NCBI GenBank assembly: GCA_027943335.1 | Contig: BSBK01001160.1 | Coordinates: 1-64,000, forward strand | DNA: 64,000 bases | Source of the DNA: Chamaecyparis obtusa | Lineage: Eukaryota > Streptophyta > Pinopsida > Cupressales > Cupressaceae | Direction of reading: 5' to 3' | Shown here: one piece after another, positions 32,961-45,295 of the stretch | Layout: each line of letters starts with the position of its first letter | How positions within the stretch are numbered: the first letter of the stretch is position 1 | The notes under the pieces: model-generated | Database searches by the model: none | Seen by the model: only the letters and a program-made list of their open reading frames with translations | Told to the model about the DNA's origin: nothing | Position numbers and translations under genes: made by a program

Positions 32961-33570
32961 TGCATCACCTAAAATGTAGAGTTTTTTATTACGCTAAAGA
33001 AAGGTTTTGAAGGGGCCTCGAAACCCTTTAACAAAGACTTAGAGAGATAGGCATGATAAACCAAAAAGACAACAAACTGACCCAAAAAAGGATAGTCTAC
33101 AAAAGGGACACTTCCCAGATTTTCAAGAAAATCATACACAAAAAACACAAAAAGCACTAAATGTTGGACATAGCAACAAAAAGCCTTTAGCAAAATAGGT
33201 CCAAAAATGTAGAGTTAAGGAACATAAAACAAGATAAATATTCAACAATATAAACTAGATAAACACTTATGAGAAGACCTACAAAAATAAAGCAAATAAA
33301 GTTTGAAGGATACAAACCTTGTCTTACAAGAAGCCTCCAAATGTGTAGAAGATTTGTCTAATAGGGTATATGTGTGCTCAAGATTCTTCAAGCTTCAAAT
33401 GTGGAGGGATTTTGGCATTATAAGGATAGAATTTACTATTTTGCTCTTCAAAATAGCATTGTAACTTTTCTCAAATGGTGGATGATTTGTGAGGAGAAGA
33501 GGGTTCAATTTATAGGCAAGAGGAGGATGAAATGGACGGTCAATATGCAAACCTAAGGAAGGGTGGAGGT
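32961..33570 (-). repeat. Misplaced Tat LTR-end fragment (interrupted by LINE tail)
   Basis: Matches the primer-site-proximal 365 or so bases of the Tat LTR (45312-45676) plus the first eight bases beyond the LTR (TTTTGGCA on minus). On both sides it is bounded by pol-region sequence. It is neither a complete LTR nor a TSD-flanked insertion. The content, the downstream part of the LTR ending in the primer site, resembles an early reverse-transcription product or a recombination scar. Confidence 0.6.
32984..33203 (-). mobile_element. 5'-truncated LINE 3' end with 13-bp TSD
   Basis: A 220-bp insert in the LTR fragment, flanked by the perfect direct repeat aaaatgtagagtt (32971-32983 and 33204-33216). 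The minus strand ends ...TTAGCGTAATAAAA, an A-rich tail. The preceding text (GGGTTTCGAGGCCCCTTC-like) is typical of plant LINE 3' ends. Severe 5' truncation and a TSD over 10 bp fit target-primed reverse transcription. Confidence 0.7.
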
Positions 33571-33579
33571 GAGAATTGT

Positions 33580-34164
33580 CTCTAGATCATAGTGGGATCG
33601 AGATGAAATGATGATGAGAGTGCCAATATCGATTCCAGGACAATGGGTGTGGTGGGGAAATTATGCTTCCAAAGCATGACTGTATGCAAAGGGTTGGGGA
33701 TCATCATGGATGGTGATTTATGTGCCTTGATGTAGAAATTTAATGCATTGATGATAGGTGGATGGGATAAACTTGATGGAATGAATCTAGGGTCAGCTAA
33801 GGAGGATGTTGTAGGGAATATCAAGATCAACATGGCAGATAGTTTCTTGAATTGCCTGGCCCAGCTTGATGGGAAAAAAAATGGTACCTTTTGAGGTATG
33901 CTCCAAACTATTATAGGCCTTGATGGTGATGAACTCATGTGATATGTCAACCTCTGTGTATTCCACTTGTTGGATGAATTTTAGTGTGTATAGTTTAAGG
34001 GAAAAACCATTATCTATCATAACCTGTTTGACTGTGAAGTCATTTACCATAACGATGATGCAGAGTGGGATATTGTGATCAAGTTCAACAAATGGCATGT
34101 TAGAGGTTTTGAAGGAGAGGGCATAAGATGTGGATAGGTTCCCCGTGAGGTTCTCGAATTGCAT
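33580..34164 (-). pseudogene. Tat-1 protease
   Basis: Minus-strand frame with VNDFTVKQVMIDNGFSLKLY: the aspartic protease active site D-[ST]-G appears as DNG. It is followed by FITIKAYNSLEHTSKGTIFF and ETICHVDLDIPYNILLS, the conserved flap and 'YNILLGRPWI' region, where Ser replaces Gly. A frameshift after about 33790 moves the rest to another frame. The LTR-end fragment begins immediately after the domain. Confidence 0.75.
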
Positions 34165-34699
34165 GATATTAATATCTGTGGGGACACATGCCTCTTGGAG
34201 GGATTTTTTGAGGATTATATGGTGGATGGGTGAGGTGCAAAGAAGGTTGAGGATGGTGATTTAGGTAGGGGTATTCCCAATATGTTCCAGGAAATTATAT
34301 TGTGCATTGGATGTGGAAGATGTATTGGCACTAGAAATAGATATTCTACCCCTATGAGTAGTGACTATACATTGAATTTATGCACCCTTAACATGTATAG
34401 CATTGATAGTGGGTTTCACCTGAGATATGAAACTGACAAACTTATCATAATTGATATGGGCAGTTGTAATATAGTCTTTTCCATCAACACGGTCACCTTT
34501 CTTTCCTTTTCCTTGGTTTTGGGGTGGTGGGTTAGCATTGGCTACGTTCTTTCCAGAATTGTGTCAAGGAAACACATTTTGGTATATTTGGAGGTTGGCA
34601 TTAGGGGATGAATAGGAAGGCACATCGACTATGATCTCTTTCTTTTCTATGAGATCTTGGACATAATGTTTGAGATTCATGCATTTCATGAAGGGATAT

Positions 34700-35736
34700 C
34701 CCTTAACACTGTGATAATCGCAGTACTCATTGTCCTTGTACCATGTTGGCTTCGGGGTTGACTCATTGAATGGATGGGTCTAAGGATAAATGATCAAGTT
34801 GGTGCTAGTCATTCGATGGAAGATCATGTCTAGACGCTCACCAAGAGGGGTGAATGTGTGCTTCTGATTATTCTAGATGTGCGGATTATTTTGTCATGGG
34901 GTAACTGAAATAGCATTGGCTTGATTTTCTTGGTTTTGAAAATGTTGCATGGGTTGTTGGTAGGCTGGTGTTTGTTGATGACATGGATTAGGATGTGTAG
35001 GACCAACCACAACAACTTGAACGTGCTTTGTGTTAGTGGCCCCATCTATGACCACATTTTTTTTTATTCCAATAGCGTGGTCAATCATTGTTGGGTCTAT
35101 CTTTTTTGTTCTCCTTGTAGTGCCTAATGGTACCATAATCCAAGAGGCCTTTTTCAATATCCATTCCCTTGCCCTTAATATCCTGATAGGTTTTTATGAA
35201 ATTCATGTGCATGAAGTGGGATAACTTCGGGTGCAGATTATCAATGAAGATCTTCATGAGATGTTTCTCAGGCGATTGATATGACATCCTTGTATTGAGG
35301 TTTTTCCATATTTTTAAATAGTCATCCAAGCTCTCACCTCCCTTTTGTTTTGAATTTCATAGGTCCAAAAGGGACAACTCATTTTTGTTGTTGCATACGT
35401 ATTGCACTATGAGTGTTTCTGACAATTCTACAAAGGTTGATACTGATCCATAGGGTATTTTGTAGAACCATTCAATAGCGCCCCCCCTAGGCTTTTGGGA
35501 AAGAGGAACATGAGGAAATTATCACTGTAAGAAACCTCTTAGAAATCCATGTAGAATCCTTTTACACGGCTAACTAGATCTCCCTTCCCCCGATACTTGT
35601 CAAACTTGGGCATCTCAAAATTCTTAGGGAAGGGAACCACAATGATAGATCTGTCAAAGGGGTAAGGGCAAGCCTCCTCAAATTTGAAGTTCTTTATTTC
35701 TATTTTAGCCCTGAGCTCCTTGAGAGCATTATTCAT
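34700..35736 (-). pseudogene. Tat-1 gag core
   Basis: From 35736 the minus strand reads VPFPKNFEMPKFDKYRGKGD, the start of the retrotransposon gag domain in this lineage. Broken pieces with FPKSLGGALLNG, MDDYLKIWKNLNTRMSYQSP and KIFIDNLHPKLSHFMH follow. Stops and frameshifts occur every 100-200 bases. Gag would form the particle. No intact zinc knuckle was found. Confidence 0.7.
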
Positions 35737-35807
35737 TTCTTCACATTCTTAGTTAGCAGGCATTGGAGTGGTTACTCCCATTAGGAAAGGGTCAGAGGGT
35801 GCAGGTG

Positions 35808-37620
35808 TGTCATGCCCAAAAATTAGGGCAAAACACACACAACAAATTTTTTAAAAGCACATAACATCAACTAGGTTACACACTAAGGAACACTCAACAT
35901 GAAAATGAATGCCATAACCAACAAATAACAACTCACAAGGGGAATCATGGCATGCGCTAGCTTGCCAACATCCTATGTTCGTCAATATGCATTAGTCAAA
36001 AGAAACTCTAACTAGGTTTAAAGATAAAATAATAAAAGGGAATAACCCATGGTGATAATCCAAATTTAGAAAATATGAAAAGTCAAAGATTAGGTCAAAA
36101 AATCCTAAGGGGTCCAATTTGAAGAAGTTCGATTCAAATGAAAACAAATCGTAACCCTAATGGTCCCTAATAGATACCAGGTTACCATTTAGGATCAATA
36201 TGTGGAAAATTGATTAAGAGATAAAAGAGGAAATATAATTGTGATAATAACCCTAACGCGATATCTAGGGTTAAGAAACTATTTAAAATATAATAATATT
36301 TGATTAAATTGGAATTAAATTATTGTAACCTTTAATTAAAATATATATTACCCAAGGTTTAATAATCAATTGCAATAATCAAATTAAGGGATTGAAAACA
36401 TTTAAAATTATAATTATTAAAATAAAATATTATTACTAGGGTGAAATAATTTACGTGGGTCCCACCTAGGACTTATAAATTAATTTTTCCTCCTAATAGT
36501 CCAAATATTAAATGAAAATAATAAAAGTCATTAAAATAATAATTACCAAATAATTTCACCAAAACTATAATAAAATATTATTAAAGTTCAAATAATAATT
36601 AAATATATTAACTCAAAATCAGGAAATCTCAAATCCTTAGAATAATAATAAAATATTAAAAAGGCCCATTAAATAATTTCTCAACATTTAAAAAAATTTA
36701 AGAATAAGTCAAATAGTCATTTAATGGCCAAATATTTAAAAATCCAATAAAGTAATCATAAGGAATCTTAAAAATCTAAAGGCTAAATAAAATAATATTT
36801 GAAAATTAGAATTTCAAAAAGAGACATGAAAAAGTCAACTGTCATAAATACTGATAACTAGTATTTAAAATGATAAGCCAGAATTAAATAAAATTTCAAA
36901 ATTAAAATTAAAAATAAATTTTGGCTCAAAAGGCCAACCCTAACCCTAATTTCTCCATTTAGAGTTTTGCAGGTTTGGCCTTGAGCATGGTTGAAGAGAA
37001 TCAACAAGGAAGTATATACACAAGTATACAAGGGTGTATATACACACACAAGTGTGTATATATACACTCATATATACTTGTGTATATATGCTAAAGAACT
37101 TCATCTATGGAGGCAAAGAACATATTTCTACAAGTCTTCTACATGGTATCATCAAGCCATAAACATCAAGGTAAAATAAAAATATTGTTTTAAATTTCAA
37201 ATGAAATCTAGACTAGTAATATATTTTTAGTTTTAGATTATTGGTCTCTGTTTTGGACACAATGTCTATTCTCTGTGATAATATAGTATTTCTCCTTTTT
37301 ATTTATTTAGGACTAACTGGAATAGGCACATAATATTATTCTGACATTTTTCTCTAATTATACCCAGAATAATATTTTGGCTTTCTCTTTACTTTAAATA
37401 TAAAATTTTCCTGCATGATATTTTATAGCACAAAACTCTTTTTATTATTCTGCAAGCTTTACTTTATTATTCTTTATAATACTTGCATGCTGTTATTTTT
37501 CTTATTTCAAACTTTCTTATCCTATGTTTAAAATGGAATGTTATGGAAATAATTAATAAAAAAATATAAATTGCAAGGTGTTGGGGGAGGGTCCACTGGT
37601 TGTCGTACACTGACCAACTC
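35808..37620. other. AT-rich non-coding left part of the 5.3-kb unit
   Basis: AAATAATTAA-type sequence with many short A/T words and one CCCTAACCCTAA doublet at about 36940, too short to be telomeric. No ORF was supported. Around 37000-37090 there is a short TATAC/CACAC-rich stretch. Confidence 0.5.
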
Positions 37621-37625
37621 CCTCT

Positions 37626-37763
37626 TGTTGGAAAAATGGTCAACACTCCCCTCGGGATTCATGACATGAATTAACCGCCTCCTGCATCTTCTATAAATCT
37701 AGTGGTTGTATCAGGCATTAATAGGTCGATCTTTTGGTGCAACGAAAACCGCTACTTGTAACA
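37626..37763 (+). repeat. TRIM 5' LTR
   Basis: 138 bp. Contains CAACACTCCCCTCGGGATTC and TTAACCGCCTCC. It is followed after two bases by the primer site. Confidence 0.94.
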
Positions 37764-37822
37764 AGTGGTATCAGAGCTTGGTCACAGGTTCAAATCCCCT
37801 TGGGTAACACTGAGGGGGAGAT

Positions 37823-37960
37823 TGTTGGCAAAATGGTCAGCACTCCCCTCGGGATTCGTGACATGGCTTAACCGCCTCTTGTGTCTTCTATAAGTCTGGT
37901 GGTTGTATTAGGCATTAACAAGTCAATCTTTTGGTGTAATGACAACCACTACTTGTAACA
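37823..37960 (+). repeat. TRIM 3' LTR
   Basis: 138 bp, the same length as the 5' LTR. Differences are mainly C/T and A/G changes. It is preceded by the polypurine tract. Confidence 0.94.
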
Positions 37961-37965
37961 CCTCT

Positions 37966-38165
37966 CCCCAACTCCTGTGAGGGTGGGGCCCTGCCTCCGC
38001 AGCCCCCACTGTGGGGTCACTGTGGTGGGTAGCACCGCTCACCACAACCCCCCGTAAGGGGTGACTATGGTGGTGGCGCTGCCTCCCGCAACCCCCACTG
38101 TGGGTGTTGCGGTGGCAACGTTGTTGTCGCAGCCTTTGCAGGCACGGGGGACTACTACGAAGGGG
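37966..38165. repeat. GC-rich island with an internally repeated motif
   Basis: About 200 bases clearly richer in G+C than everything around. The motif GC(A)ACCCCCACTGTGGG occurs twice (near 37999 and 38091), and GGTGGTGG and ACAACCCCCCG variants lie between. Several short inverted repeats (CCCCACTGTGGGG) could form hairpins. No coding frame was supported. Confidence 0.6.
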
Positions 38166-38286
38166 ATGGTAGTTGATTTAAACTTAGGGTTTTTTTTTAA
38201 AGGTTTTTAAATATCACAGTTTTTGGTAGTTTTCATATTGTTTATTATATAGTTTGCATTTATAAAATATGTAGTTTGGTTATATG

Positions 38287-38361
<75 letters not shown>

Positions 38362-38392
38362 TGTATGTATGTATGTATGTATGTATATATAT
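38287..38392. repeat. (TA)n-(TATG)n microsatellite
   Basis: About 45 bases of (TA)n followed by about 13 units of GTAT, then a short TA run. Confidence 0.95.
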
Positions 38393-41108
38393 AAATTATT
38401 TATGTATATATAACAAGGGAAAGCATAGAGGTAAGGTAACATGAATATCCATTCAATAATACACATTGTATATACATATGTGTGTATATATGACTAATAT
38501 TATATGTATTTATATACTCTAATATAAATGTATATATTTTCATATATATACACGTGTATATATCTTTAGATGTATATACATCCTTGAGTAGAATTTTTAA
38601 CATAGAAAAATAGAAATTTATTTCTTTCAACGTAACAAAATAGAGACATTATTCTAACATTATATACATCTATGTATATATAACTAAGTATACATACATA
38701 GATGTATATACATGATATTTTTTTGAAACAAACACATTCAATGAAGAAGGAATCTTTTCTACTAAAACCATAAATAAGTAATCTACACTTTTTTTCTTTT
38801 CCTTTCCTTCACACTTGAACTAAATTTGAACACAAAAGAGGGAGATTTGCATACTTAAGATAATAAACTTTTTTCATACATGTAGGAAAACAAACCAACA
38901 ACTACACATTTCCATTTCAAGCATAAATAATGCATTAACTTTTATATTTTCTTGCTATAATATACAAAGGAATTATAGGAGAAACACTATGCAATAAAAC
39001 ACAAGATTTTTACAAGCATATCACATGCTATAGGCATTTACATGGCCTTGTGTTCAACTTTTTACACAAGGCATTATAGCCCTCTTTTTTTTTAAACTCG
39101 AAATAACAAGTAGGAACAAGTCAAAATCTTCATATCCTCCATTAAAACCAGCAAGCTATTACTTTGTAAAATCTACAAAAAGAAGCCAAAAGACCATGGA
39201 GGCTCACCTCCCAACCTAGGCCATTACATGGCCACCCCCGAGATTGGAGAAACAAAGATGGATGAGGGATACAATCATACTTCAACACAAATACACATAA
39301 AATTACCATCCCAAGGATATTCACACAATGGGTCACCTTGGACCCATAAAAGGGGTGAAGGTGGAAAGTACCCAAATAGGAGAATCCATTCAAAAGTAAA
39401 AACCATGCCTTCAACAAGGCCAAGAATCCATTACCATTTCCTTCACAAGGCCATAAAAACAAGTACCAACCCTTTTATTTCCTTTCACAAAATACAACCC
39501 TTATGACCCCCAAAATAGTATGCAAAAATAATGGCAACACGAAGCCCATACATCCATGTCTCATCCCCTTCCTCCTTGAGGAAGGACTCTATACTAGATG
39601 GACATTCCTAACTTAAGCCCTTCACCCATCAAGGCTCTCTTCCCTCCCAAGGGTGATTTTGGCCTTGCACACCCCAATAAAAAAAGTACTAAAACAAAAA
39701 CCAGCAAATAGACATACCAAGGAAGCCATGAAAACAAGCATGAAGCTTCACCAAAACCATTATAATATCAAAACAAAGAAATCTGAATTTTACATACAAC
39801 AAAAGAAAGATTCTTCCATGACAAGACCACCAACCTTACTCCAAGCTATGGAAAAAGAGGGTTGAGAAGAGCTCCCTTTCCTACAATCCTTCCTTCCTTG
39901 CTAAGTCCACCAAAACTTGCTAAGTGCACTAGAAGTATCCAAAGTTGGAGAGTGGGCAATCAACCTACCAAATTTCTCTCCATCCCACTAAAAAAGAAAA
40001 CCCTACCTAATCTCAAAGATGATTGGGCACAATCACCTAGGGTTCTCTCTCAACAAGAGGGAAATTCAAAATTGAAAAGAGAGGAAGACTTGACACACTT
40101 CCCAAAGTCATCACCTTTCAATAAGGCATCTTTTGAAGTGGCAAAAATGATCTAAAATCATCCTATTGGTCAAAATTTGACCTCCAACCCAAAGTAAACC
40201 TATGGGGACATCTTATTTTAACCCTAACTAACCCTTTGGATTAATTTTTGCCCTCAAAAGTCTACTAAGAGTTGACTCACGAAAATTTAAAATAAGATTC
40301 CCTCCCAAGGCTCAACAACCAAGATACCTAACCTTGGGATTCTAAAAGGTGACTCAAAGGTGGAAGACAACTAATAAACAATGCATTTGGTCATGCCAAC
40401 TCACAACACATGTGTCAATTGACACCACAAAAAGGTTACAACACATCACTACACACATGGCATGCCAAGTAGATATTAATTTAAAAAAAAAAAAAAATAC
40501 AATTAAATAATACAATCAAGCATTATTTACAACATTATACATCACAACGAGGTTATTTCTCCCATTGGAGATAACCTTGGCTTAACAAGATTTTCACATG
40601 CATCCATCTTTAATTTCCCCTTATTTAGTCCATGGTCATTTCCTGCACACTTGAAAAAATATCAGTAGCTCATGAAAGAACAAATAACATATACATATAA
40701 AATACATCTCAATAAACACACTCAAATACATCTTATAATTCCAATTGCATCCACACTTTATCAAAAGATAATCACATAATTTTTAATAATACATTTCCTA
40801 AATTCAAAGCAAGTTAATCCAAGAACACAATGATATATCAATTAACCTAACATATTAACCATGATCATTTCACTTAAACTTTTCTTGCATAAGCATAATA
40901 TTCTAGATTAAAGATTCATCAAATACTATAAATCAAGACCTAATAATCAAAGCATGAAAGTAAGTCCTAAATCATTATCAACATAATCATAGGTCATCAC
41001 ATAGTATAAAAAATATAATGTCTCTGTCCAAATAGTCCAACATGATTAAATAATGTATTAACATGATAGTCATAAGGTGAACATAAACTTCTATGAAATG
41101 ATGGTACA
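38393..41108. other. Right part of the 5.3-kb unit, shared with 50.4-52.1 kb
   Basis: Mostly non-coding. It has short plus-strand frames but no recognised domain. The segment 39.2-40.65 kb parallels 50.38-52.06 kb in order and spacing of several 15-20-base identical words, including a small hairpin CTTCCTCCTTGAGGAAGG at about 39568 (CTCTCCTCCCCGAGGAGAG in the other copy). Confidence 0.5.
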
Positions 41109-41113
41109 GGGTG

Positions 41114-42526
41114 AGGCCTCACAAGGTGAATATGGATGATTTTGAGGTGGATACTAGGGGATGGGGAAAGGGGATTTCCCTTCTATGTAGGTGGATTGGA
41201 ATGGGTGTCGCGATGGTGGTTGGGGAAGGTATTGTTGTTGGAGTGTGGAGGCGTATTGGTGCCCGGGGTATATCTTCATCTTTTTTTGTTGGGGGGTGGA
41301 AGGGTATTATTTCTATGCAGGGAAGTACTACTCCTATTGAGGAGGTTGGTAGAAGGGTGTGGATTTTTTATGTGCTTGCCTTGTGTTTGGCCAATTTATG
41401 TGGGATATAGTCCTTCATTATTGAGGGGTGGAATGGGTCCTTGGATGTTGGTAATAGGAAGTGGTTGTGCAAGGTAGTTGGAAATGTGGGAAGAGATCTT
41501 CTATTTTGTTGGTGGTACATTTTGAGGGATAATAGATGACATAGCTAGATAGTTGGTGAATATGGGGATGGATGCAGTTTTAGGAGGTGATGGTGGTGGT
41601 TTTTTTGCAAATGGGATAGTTGTTTGTGGGATGGTTGGATTGGAGATGTGTGATTTTATTTGTATCCCTAGGGAATTCATTTTTTCTTGAGTAAGGCCCC
41701 AAGAAGAACCTACCCTTGCAGCAGGTTTCAGATGTGGAGATAGCTATGCTGGTAGGGACTTGTGATGTGAATGGTTGGTTGTGGGTTCCTATAGATGGGA
41801 TCCATGTGGTGTAGAATAGTTACTGGGATTGTGTATTGGTGATGAAAGGTAGGAGAGACACTTGTGCGGTAGCAAGGGGTGTTTGTGTGGCTCTCTAACA
41901 TAGTTGCATTGGCGTGGAGCTTTGGGCCATGAAAGGTGGAGGTACTGTATGTGTAGAACTTTGAGTAGGAGGTGGAGGTGGTGCTTGTGTAGATATTTAT
42001 GCTTGAATGGAAGCTTGAGATGTTGCGGGTGGGGGCGGTAGTCCCATGATGGAGAAAGGAGAAGATTTTTCTATTGTTTGCACTATGGGAAAGGTGGCAC
42101 TAGATTGAAAAATATGGGTAATGGGTGAGGCCACTTGGGTCACTTAAAGGTTGGGGTTAACAATTTATTAGACAATGGTGTGGAATTCATTTGCGGGGAT
42201 GTGTAGGGGGTTTGTGGGATTGAATGTTTGAAGGGTTGGTGGAATGGGAGTACCCTCCTATGTGTAGTTAGGAAAGATGGTGAGATGATTTGGGCTATAA
42301 TTGCAGTAACCATTTGTGCATGGCCAGGATGACTCATAAATGCTTCCATAGAACCCATGGTGGGTGTTTCATCTAGATCCACCCATACATTCTTGATTAT
42401 TGGTGGTTTTGGATCATACATTACCATAACGTTGTTAGGATCATTGGGGTTGGATGAACTAGAAATGAGATTAGGATCCATATCTTTTCTCTTCTTCGAT
42501 CGTGTCTCGGTAAGCATGAAATGCAA
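41114..42526 (-). pseudogene. Tat-1 gag N-terminus and proline-rich spacer
   Basis: A 128-codon minus-strand frame (42526-42140) begins near RSKKRKDMDPNLISSSSNPN and includes VWVDLDETPTMGSMEAFMSH. Below it the minus strand is Pro/Thr/Gln-rich (LPPPPATSQA, QAPPPPPTQSS) with stops. Position and composition fit the poorly conserved N-terminal gag of the element, upstream of the gag core that resumes at 35736 beyond the 5.3-kb insertion. Confidence 0.5.
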
Positions 42527-42540
42527 ATCCTAAGATATAG

Positions 42541-45295
42541 AGAGATGAGGGTGCAATAATGGATGGATGCAATATGAATCTAGGGGGAAACTAAAAAGGT
42601 GGGGATAGGATGAACCTAAGGAATAATAAGGCTAAATGAAAGACTTAGGGTGATCATAAAGGATGTTTGGATGGTGGGTTGATTGGTATGATGGGGATTT
42701 CCTTAGGACCTAAGGATTACTAAGTATCAAAATTGGGATGAGTTTCTTTTCCTGGTGTAGGATCAAATGGATGGGATTGTTGGACCAATATGATGAGGCC
42801 TACAAGGACAATTACTTAGGTACCCTAGAAAATGCTTTAGTTGAGAGAGTGTGGCTATAAGATGGTTTTGATTTTGGGATAAGGATTTAAGAAACTCAAA
42901 AGAATGTGACACTAAGTGGATGTTTGGATGGTCTGGTTTATTTTTGGATATTTGGATAAGGATGATTTGGTTTGATCTAAGTGAGACTACCTAAGGGGAT
43001 GACGTAAATGTGCCTAGGGAATGATATAAGATTTTGATATGATGAGATAATTTCATGAGAATAAATAGGATATGTTGTGCAATGAGCCAACTAGTCCTCT
43101 CTTTCAAGGCTAATAAAGGCATTGTTTATCTAAAAGCATTCTCCAAACTACATGATCTTTGCATTTTAAGTTACTCTATCATTTTTCTCTTGATACTTGG
43201 TCTCTTCCTTGATTTTAGTTAGGTTAGGTTGATGATCTTTGAGTTTTCATTTTGCAACTTTCTTCTCTTGATATAAATAGGCTATTGGTAACGGTGCTTT
43301 CTTGTTCTTTGTTGATTCAGTCACATGTCCAAGTTTTCCAATCTCAGAAGGTGATAATGAGCACAATGTTTGGAATCTTGCCAAACTAGGTAGTGACTAT
43401 GATAAGTGTACCTTGAATTTTGTTTTGAACAATTTCTGGAGATTTTTGGAAATGGTGAGAAAATAATCCCACAAGAGACAAGTCAATCTTGTGGAAAAAA
43501 TACGTGACAGTTTGATCTCTTTGGAAAAAGGACTTTTGACTCTGAGTGTGTATGTTTGAACAAATTTTTTCATCTTTAATATCAAAGACATGCACAAGCA
43601 CTTTCTACCTTAAGGAATTGTCTTAAATTGAAAACCTTTTCTCATAGACTTAGGCACACATCCAAGAGCTAATCAGAATATGACCATTGTTGACCATGAA
43701 ATGGATCAAAAATTCCACATTAGCCGACTCCAAGTGCTCAAGGATGGAATGATATGGTGAGTTTCTTGGGGAGGTTACTATCCTCCTTGCACAAAGATTA
43801 TCAATCCTTTAGGAGTAGATCAGGTGGGCCTCTGAATTAATGGCATCTAGTAAGATTCATGGCGTCCTCCCAATCAAGTTTTACATGTGTGAATCACTTA
43901 AGATCCTAGTTGAGGATGCCAAAATCGTAGGGATATTCCACTACCTCGGACTACCATCAACACGCATTTCCCAAGCTTGAGAGGATAAGGTGAGAGTTTT
44001 CTAAACACCTTGTTTATATACCAACCAAGGAATTACTAGTTTGAGGTCATTCTCTAAAGAGGAAGTGCTTCTCTCAAGACATGCCTCACTAGAAGAAAAA
44101 CCAATTGAGTTTGATCTTTCTCTTCACCCAAGTTCCATGAAGGTGAGGGGAGAGGATACAAATTACAAACTAATTATTTTTACATCACTTACTTTAACAA
44201 GGATTTTAAATAATTGAAAAGCTCTAAGGAAGTGTTGAAAATACTCCTTCAAACACACCAAAAAGCCTTCATTCCAAATTGAACCTAAATTAGACTAAGT
44301 GTTTTCTATCCTAGAACATCAAATACTTGTGTTTAGCATGTAAGGTTCTTTTCTTTTGAAAAAAGTGTAGAGTACTTGAAAATGAAAGCTTTGCAAAAGT
44401 TTACTCTTTAAGCACTCAAGATTGATTTTGTTCTTTTTCAATTCAAATGGAAGTTTTCATTGTATTTTTTCATTATCCCTTAGGCATTCAAGATTGATTT
44501 TGATTTGTTTTAAACCCAAATTTGAAGTGTGAAATTTGATTTGTTCATTTTAGCCTTTGTTCATTTTTAATCCAAAATTGAAAAGGTGAGGTGTTTTATA
44601 TGTATTCATTGTTCTTTTTAGTGCACCAAATGACAATGTGTAAATTTTTTTTTTAAAATTTTAATTCATGATCCTACAAATTGTATCTACAATCTTGCAA
44701 AGAATAAAATGTCGATCTTGTTGTCCATACTAGTGATCCTGCGGGTCTATTAATTTAAAAAAGAAGATAGAATATTGACTGATAGTAATAATAAATGTGT
44801 TAGCTATAGCTATGACCCCACAAGGTCAACCCACAATCCCACGAAGTATGACAGTGGATCCGAGGGTACTATTTTTAAGGTTCTAATAATATTAAATGCT
44901 TTAAGGATTACAAAAAAATTATTCATGATCCTGCACGGTCAAAGTGCATTCCCACAATTCAGAGTTGTGATCCCATCGACTGTCATAAAAGGGAATGAGA
45001 AAGAATAATAGAAAAATGACAGAGAAAGGAGATTCTACAGGAATGTGATCCCACAGGCCTAGGAAGCGATCTTGTCGAGTGTCCCTACAATCCCTCTGGT
45101 GCATATTTTTGTTGCTATGAAAATTTCAAGAGAGGGAATGATGACGCAAATGCTTCATCTTTCTTCCTCCAACTTGAAAAAACCCAAAAAAAAACCTTGC
45201 AACACACTTAAGCAACAAAAATGTTACTACTTTGTTATTTTTACAAGACAAAAATAATGAAATAGACAAGAAAAATGACCCTAGAAGTGGGTCCC
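42541..45295 (-). other. Tat-1 5' leader
   Basis: About 2.75 kb between the primer site and gag. No convincing ORF. The part 44.66-45.07 kb repeats GATCC(C/T)(A/G)C-type words also found at 8.59-8.96 kb near the element's other end. Ogre elements often have an extra ORF in this position, but none is recognisable here. Confidence 0.5.

Larger units (their letters stand above)
37626..37960 (+). mobile_element. TRIM retrotransposon, complete, 335 bp
   Basis: Two 138-bp direct repeats (37626-37763 and 37823-37960), each starting TGTTGG and ending TTGTAACA. Between them are only 59 bases holding a primer site TGGTATCAGAGC (37766-37777) and a polypurine tract GAGGGGGAG (37812-37820). The flanks are a perfect 5-bp TSD cctct (37621-37625 and 37961-37965). 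This is the textbook layout of a terminal-repeat retrotransposon in miniature, non-coding and dependent on another element's enzymes. About 18 differences between the LTRs, mostly transitions, make it old. Confidence 0.95.
35808..41108 (+). mobile_element. 5.3-kb unit inserted in Tat-1 gag (LTR-like)
   Basis: Begins TGTCATGCCC and ends GGTACA. It is flanked by aggtg (35803-35807) and gggtg (41109-41113), a 5-bp repeat with one mismatch, and Tat-1 gag sequence lies on both sides. The block 39.2-40.65 kb is clearly related to 50.38-52.06 kb (shared 'GCTCACCTCCCAACCTAGG' and 'ACAACGAGGTT'). No pol was found and no internal LTR pair was detected, so it may be a very long solo LTR or a LARD. Orientation is taken from the TGTCATGCCC start. 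A TRIM, a GC-rich island and a microsatellite lie inside. Confidence 0.45.

Noticed and set aside
32969..33193. Minus-strand 74-codon hydrophobic frame
   Set aside because: It falls within the LINE 3' tail and is too short and compositionally biased to be a gene.
36935..36955. Telomere-like CCCTAACCCTAA
   Set aside because: Only two units, not the usual plant CCCTAAA heptamer, and in the interior of a repeat.
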